Source: Pricia mediterranea
GTDB lineage: Bacteria; Bacteroidota; Bacteroidia; Flavobacteriales; Flavobacteriaceae
Length of the DNA: 64,000 nt
Reading direction: 5' to 3'
Assembly (NCBI RefSeq): GCF_032248455.1
Contig: NZ_JAVTTP010000001.1
Span: 3,632,001-3,696,000 of the forward strand
The notes below the pieces were generated by a model. That model worked only from the letters and a program-made list of their open reading frames with translations, searched no databases and was not told the DNA's origin. Every line of letters starts with the position of its first letter. The first letter of the stretch is position 1. This document shows positions 61,204 through 64,000 of the stretch, piece by piece. Made by a program: the position numbers and the translations under genes.

Positions 61204-62343
61204 ATGAAACATTTACGATATAGCACGTTCGTTCTAATGGCCTTCCTAACTGTACTAGGTTGTGGCAACGGCAATACGGAAAACGCGGAAACACAGTCCG
61301 AGAAGATACCGGATGGCCGTATTAAGGTAACCCAGGCCCAATTCGACCAGACCGGGATGGTGTTGGGCACGTTAGAGGAAAGAGAGTTCCCTTTCATCGT
61401 CAAAGCGACCGGCATGATAGACGTGCCGCCGGAGAACCGGTCGGTGGTCAGTGCCACCATGGGCGGTTATATAAAGACCCTGCCCTTGCTTATCGGCGAT
61501 GCGGTCGAAAAAGGGCAGGTACTTCTCAGCATAGAAAATCCCGAATTCGTGACCCTGCAGCAGGAATATATGGAAGTAAGCGGGCAGTTGGATTACCTTA
61601 AATCCGAATACGGGCGCCAAAAAACCCTGTACGATGAGAATATCACCTCCCAGAAGAGCTATTTAAAGGCGGAGAGCGATTACAAGATGGCCCGAGCCAA
61701 ACATGATGGGCTTCGCAAACAACTGACCTTGGTCAATATTTCCCCTGGCGAGGTCGAAGCCGGTAATGTGACCACTACGACTACCTTATATGCCCCTATT
61801 TCCGGAAGCGTGACCCAAGTGAACGTGAGCAGGGGAAGTTATGTGGCACCCGCTACGCCTATTCTGGAAATTATCGACAACGAACATATCCATTTAGAGC
61901 TTTCCGTATTTGAAAAGGATATTATGAAAATCAAAAAAGGCCAGGATATCGCATTCAAGATTCCCGAAGCCTCTTCCGATACGTTCGAGGCCGAAGTATA
62001 TTTGGTGGGCACCTCGATCGGGGAGGGGCGCACTATAAAAGTACACGGTCATTTAAAGGATGAAGAAGGAGAAAACTTTTTGACCGGAATGTTCGTGGAA
62101 TCCAATATTGTGTCTGCTGCGACAACCGCGAGAGGCCTGCCGAGCGAATCCATTGTTGGTGCCGACAATAAAGATTACGTGTTGGTGCTCGATGAAGAAC
62201 TGAACGGCGATTATTATTTCAAACCGGTAGGGGTAAAGGTCAAAAAAAGTCATGCAGGATTCACGGCCCTCGACAATGAAAACGAATTTGGGGCATCGGA
62301 CCAATTCTTGGTCAGGGGAGCATTCGATATTTTTGGGGAATGA
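61204..62343 (+). CDS. CusB/CzcB-type RND periplasmic adaptor lipoprotein
   Basis: 379 residues. Lipobox LTVLGC (cysteine 19) followed by an acidic linker. Barrel-sandwich hybrid halves (GGYIKTLPLLIGDAVEKGQ and LYAPISGSVTQVNVSRGSYV) flank a short helical hairpin; the membrane-proximal part runs to the end. Lies 12 bp after the RND gene, so the pair is one operon. It should link the pump to the TolC domain. Confidence 0.92.
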   Translation: MKHLRYSTFVLMAFLTVLGCGNGNTENAETQSEKIPDGRIKVTQAQFDQTGMVLGTLEEREFPFIVKATGMIDVPPENRSVVSATMGGYIKTLPLLIGDAVEKGQVLLSIENPEFVTLQQEYMEVSGQLDYLKSEYGRQKTLYDENITSQKSYLKAESDYKMARAKHDGLRKQLTLVNISPGEVEAGNVTTTTTLYAPISGSVTQVNVSRGSYVAPATPILEIIDNEHIHLELSVFEKDIMKIKKGQDIAFKIPEASSDTFEAEVYLVGTSIGEGRTIKVHGHLKDEEGENFLTGMFVESNIVSAATTARGLPSESIVGADNKDYVLVLDEELNGDYYFKPVGVKVKKSHAGFTALDNENEFGASDQFLVRGAFDIFGE

Positions 62344-62408
62344 TATAGGTTTTAAAACGTATCAGTACCTAGACAGCGAATAATCTTCGACGCAATTTTC
62401 AAATAAGG

Positions 62409-62573
62409 ATGAAGATTTTGTTGATAATCGATATAGGCCGAGCCATAGCGTTCTTTATTCCGTTGGGATCAGAAATGGCGAAAGGGATCGCTGAATCGGT
62501 TCGGGGCATCACGGGGGTCAAAAAGACGGAGGGTCATCCCAAGATATACATTCATCGAGCGATAAGAATATAA
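62409..62573 (+). other. 54-codon ORF, possibly a flavodoxin-fold relic
   Basis: ATG 62409 to TAA 62573. The start MKILLIIDIGRAIAF followed by SEMAKGIAESVRGITGVKK resembles, loosely, the first strand and helix of WrbA-like flavodoxins (the MAxAIAEGV-type helix). The flavin loop is not recognisable. Overlaps the 3' end of the convergent gene at 62552. May be a relic or chance. Confidence 0.2.
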
Positions 62574-63823
62574 AGCGTTCCGACGACTATCGCTCCCCCG
62601 AACACATAACTGACCAACTTCCCCGTGTTCTTTGAGGCTTTGGTGAAGGCAATCCCCAATTTCACTAAGGTATTGCTCAAAGTGGCGGCAACGATAACAT
62701 TAGTGGCGAGTTGAAGTTTAGCGCTTTCCAGACTAAATTTCGCCATACTTATCGTAATGGCCGTTGTGTCTGCAAGCCCCGCGATCATCGCGGAATAATA
62801 GAGTCCTTTTTCCCCGAAATAGAGGTTGCCGTAATGCACGGCATAGAGAATCACTACGTAAATGCCCGCAAAAGTAAGTGCGTTCAAAATATTTAACGGG
62901 TTGCCCATTTCAATTTTTGTAGCCGCCTTCCCCGAATCCCTTTTGATGAACAGGAGGGCGGGTATCAGGCAGATCAGGGCAAGCAGCGTCATGGGAACCG
63001 CCAAATAGGTCAAGATCGTGGTGTTGAAGATGGCCACCAGCAGCGCAAGCCGTGGAAACATGATGGCGGAGGCAATTATTATTCCCGCACTGTATTCCCT
63101 GGAAAGTTCTGGCTTTTCCCGACTTTTCGCGGCGTAGTCCCAAGTAACGGCCGTACTTGAAATCAACCCGCCAAGGATAGCGGTGAGTAAGATTCCCTTT
63201 CGCGACCCCACGAACTTGACCAAAAAGTATCCTATAAAATTTAAAAAGGATACCACGACTACGATCAAACCGATTTCGTAGGGATTCAATAGATTATCGG
63301 GCCCAAAATCCTGATCGGGCAGAAAAGGTAAGATCAAAAGGGCAAGTACTACAAATTTGATAAAGGCGAAAAGCTCTACGGAGGTAATATTCTGTATCAG
63401 CGAGCGGAACGTCGTTTTCAGGGAAAGTAGGGTAACCACGATTACAGCTGTGGCTACGGCGTCGCGATACCAACCTTGCGAGACCATGATGCCGAGTACA
63501 AAAGTGGTCATTAGAGCCAGGTTCGTAGTGATTCCCAGGGGCACCTCTATCCGGGTCTTGACTACATGTTCTACCCCGAGAAATAGAATGAACGAACCCA
63601 GCCCAACGATCAAGAACCACGGAGTGAACGTATCGGACATAGTACCGAGAACATACCCCAATATCGTTACTATGGGAAAGGTGCGGATACCCGCAAAACC
63701 TTTTTCGTCCTTAAGCTTGTCGTACTCCCTTTCCAAGCCCAAGATCAAGCCAATACCCATACTTATGAGTACCCCCAAAAGATAGGAGTCTATCAAGTCA
63801 ATTAATTTTTGGTCGAATTGCAT
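62552..63823 (-). CDS. MgtC/DUF4010 membrane protein
   Basis: 423 residues from ATG 63823 (an upstream frame start at 63859 is not supported). An MgtC/SapB-like N-terminus (GVLISMGIGLILGLEREYDK near 13-33, followed by the acidic/arginine GFAGIRTFP) and the DUF4010 C-terminal half (SRKGILLTAILGGLISSTAV, GLADTTAITISMAKFS). About a dozen membrane segments. Family role in ion or virulence-related membrane functions is not settled. Convergent with the RND adaptor gene. Confidence 0.87.
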   Translation of the reverse strand: MQFDQKLIDLIDSYLLGVLISMGIGLILGLEREYDKLKDEKGFAGIRTFPIVTILGYVLGTMSDTFTPWFLIVGLGSFILFLGVEHVVKTRIEVPLGITTNLALMTTFVLGIMVSQGWYRDAVATAVIVVTLLSLKTTFRSLIQNITSVELFAFIKFVVLALLILPFLPDQDFGPDNLLNPYEIGLIVVVVSFLNFIGYFLVKFVGSRKGILLTAILGGLISSTAVTWDYAAKSREKPELSREYSAGIIIASAIMFPRLALLVAIFNTTILTYLAVPMTLLALICLIPALLFIKRDSGKAATKIEMGNPLNILNALTFAGIYVVILYAVHYGNLYFGEKGLYYSAMIAGLADTTAITISMAKFSLESAKLQLATNVIVAATLSNTLVKLGIAFTKASKNTGKLVSYVFGGAIVVGTLYILIAR

Positions 63824-63929
63824 ATCAAATTGACACTTAAAGCGGTTTATTGCTCTCAAAAACAGTTCAAACTATACACTTTAGTACATTCCACCTGAGC
63901 TTCCAAAAAAAAATTTGGTCCGAGCGGTC

Positions 63930-63993
63930 GGCAGTCGCAGCGGGCAGTTTTTCGCTTACTGCTTACCGCGACTGTATGCCCACGGGCACTGTA
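63930..63993. repeat. CAGT/ACTG-type tract at the right edge
   Basis: GGCAGTCGCAGCGGGCAGTT, CGCTTACTGCTTACCGCGACTG and GGGCACTGTAG: both orientations of the CAGT-type words seen at 5025-5112 and 46151-46190. Bases 63824-63929 show no gene. Confidence 0.45.
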
Positions 63994-64000
63994 GCCGAAA

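Overview
The window looks like chromosomal DNA of a marine-type Bacteroidota, most likely family Flavobacteriaceae. Reasons: many lineage-typical families (DUF3810, UMF1-type MFS, DUF4097/GIN-domain proteins, type II dehydroquinate dehydratase, CusA-TolC fusion, DUF2141), Bacteroidota-type promoters (-33 TTTG and -7 TAnnTTTG), lipoproteins with short SPII signals, and weak Shine-Dalgarno sequences. Genus cannot be set from the sequence. No rRNA, tRNA, CRISPR array, transposase or prophage is visible.

Layout. 1-5027: tail of a DUF3810 putative zinc peptidase and two exported amidohydrolases. 5231-13036: MoeA, then a minus-strand pair (DUF2007 protein and a large HEAT-repeat/c-type cytochrome lipoprotein), then an M28 peptidase. 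13448-20703: a conserved but functionally undefined membrane gene set, DUF58, MoxR AAA+ ATPase, DUF4350, DUF4129, a multi-pass membrane protein and SpoIIM on the minus strand, with RDD divergent. 20738-29972: housekeeping genes (TRIC-like channel, cyclophilin, CoA-type Nudix, acyltransferase, NDH-2, XerD, porin, AroQ, UMF1 transporter, M48 peptidase) and a decayed PIN-domain toxin. 30064-34547: GH31 glucosidase and glycogen branching enzyme. 34905-39521: collagen-like lipoprotein, MsrB, methyltransferase, Lpd, small membrane and outer-membrane proteins. 39742-42848: ECF sigma, anti-sigma-like protein and two beta-repeat surface proteins.

43054-53889 is an ABC efflux region: an autoregulated TetR, TolC, HlyD, a Cys/Met/His-containing lipoprotein, two ATPases and two ABC-2 permeases. 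The ATPase/permease half is bracketed by two ~150-bp direct copies of a structured leader; the second copy leads straight into a four-gene operon (LOG-family enzyme, small membrane protein, DUF2141, OMPLA-like protein). 53935-62343 is a heavy-metal efflux locus: a P1B-4-type ATPase, a His-rich exported protein, a CzcA/CusA RND pump fused to TolC, and its adaptor. A DUF4010/MgtC-type membrane protein ends the window.

The most unusual recurring signal is non-coding. At about ten genes a tract of short, drifting repeats starts exactly at or around the stop codon. Several sequence classes recur at unrelated genes, some tracts are in perfect tandem, and some appear to extend reading frames. With the direct-repeat leader around the ABC cassette, this is the best candidate for an undescribed phenomenon here.
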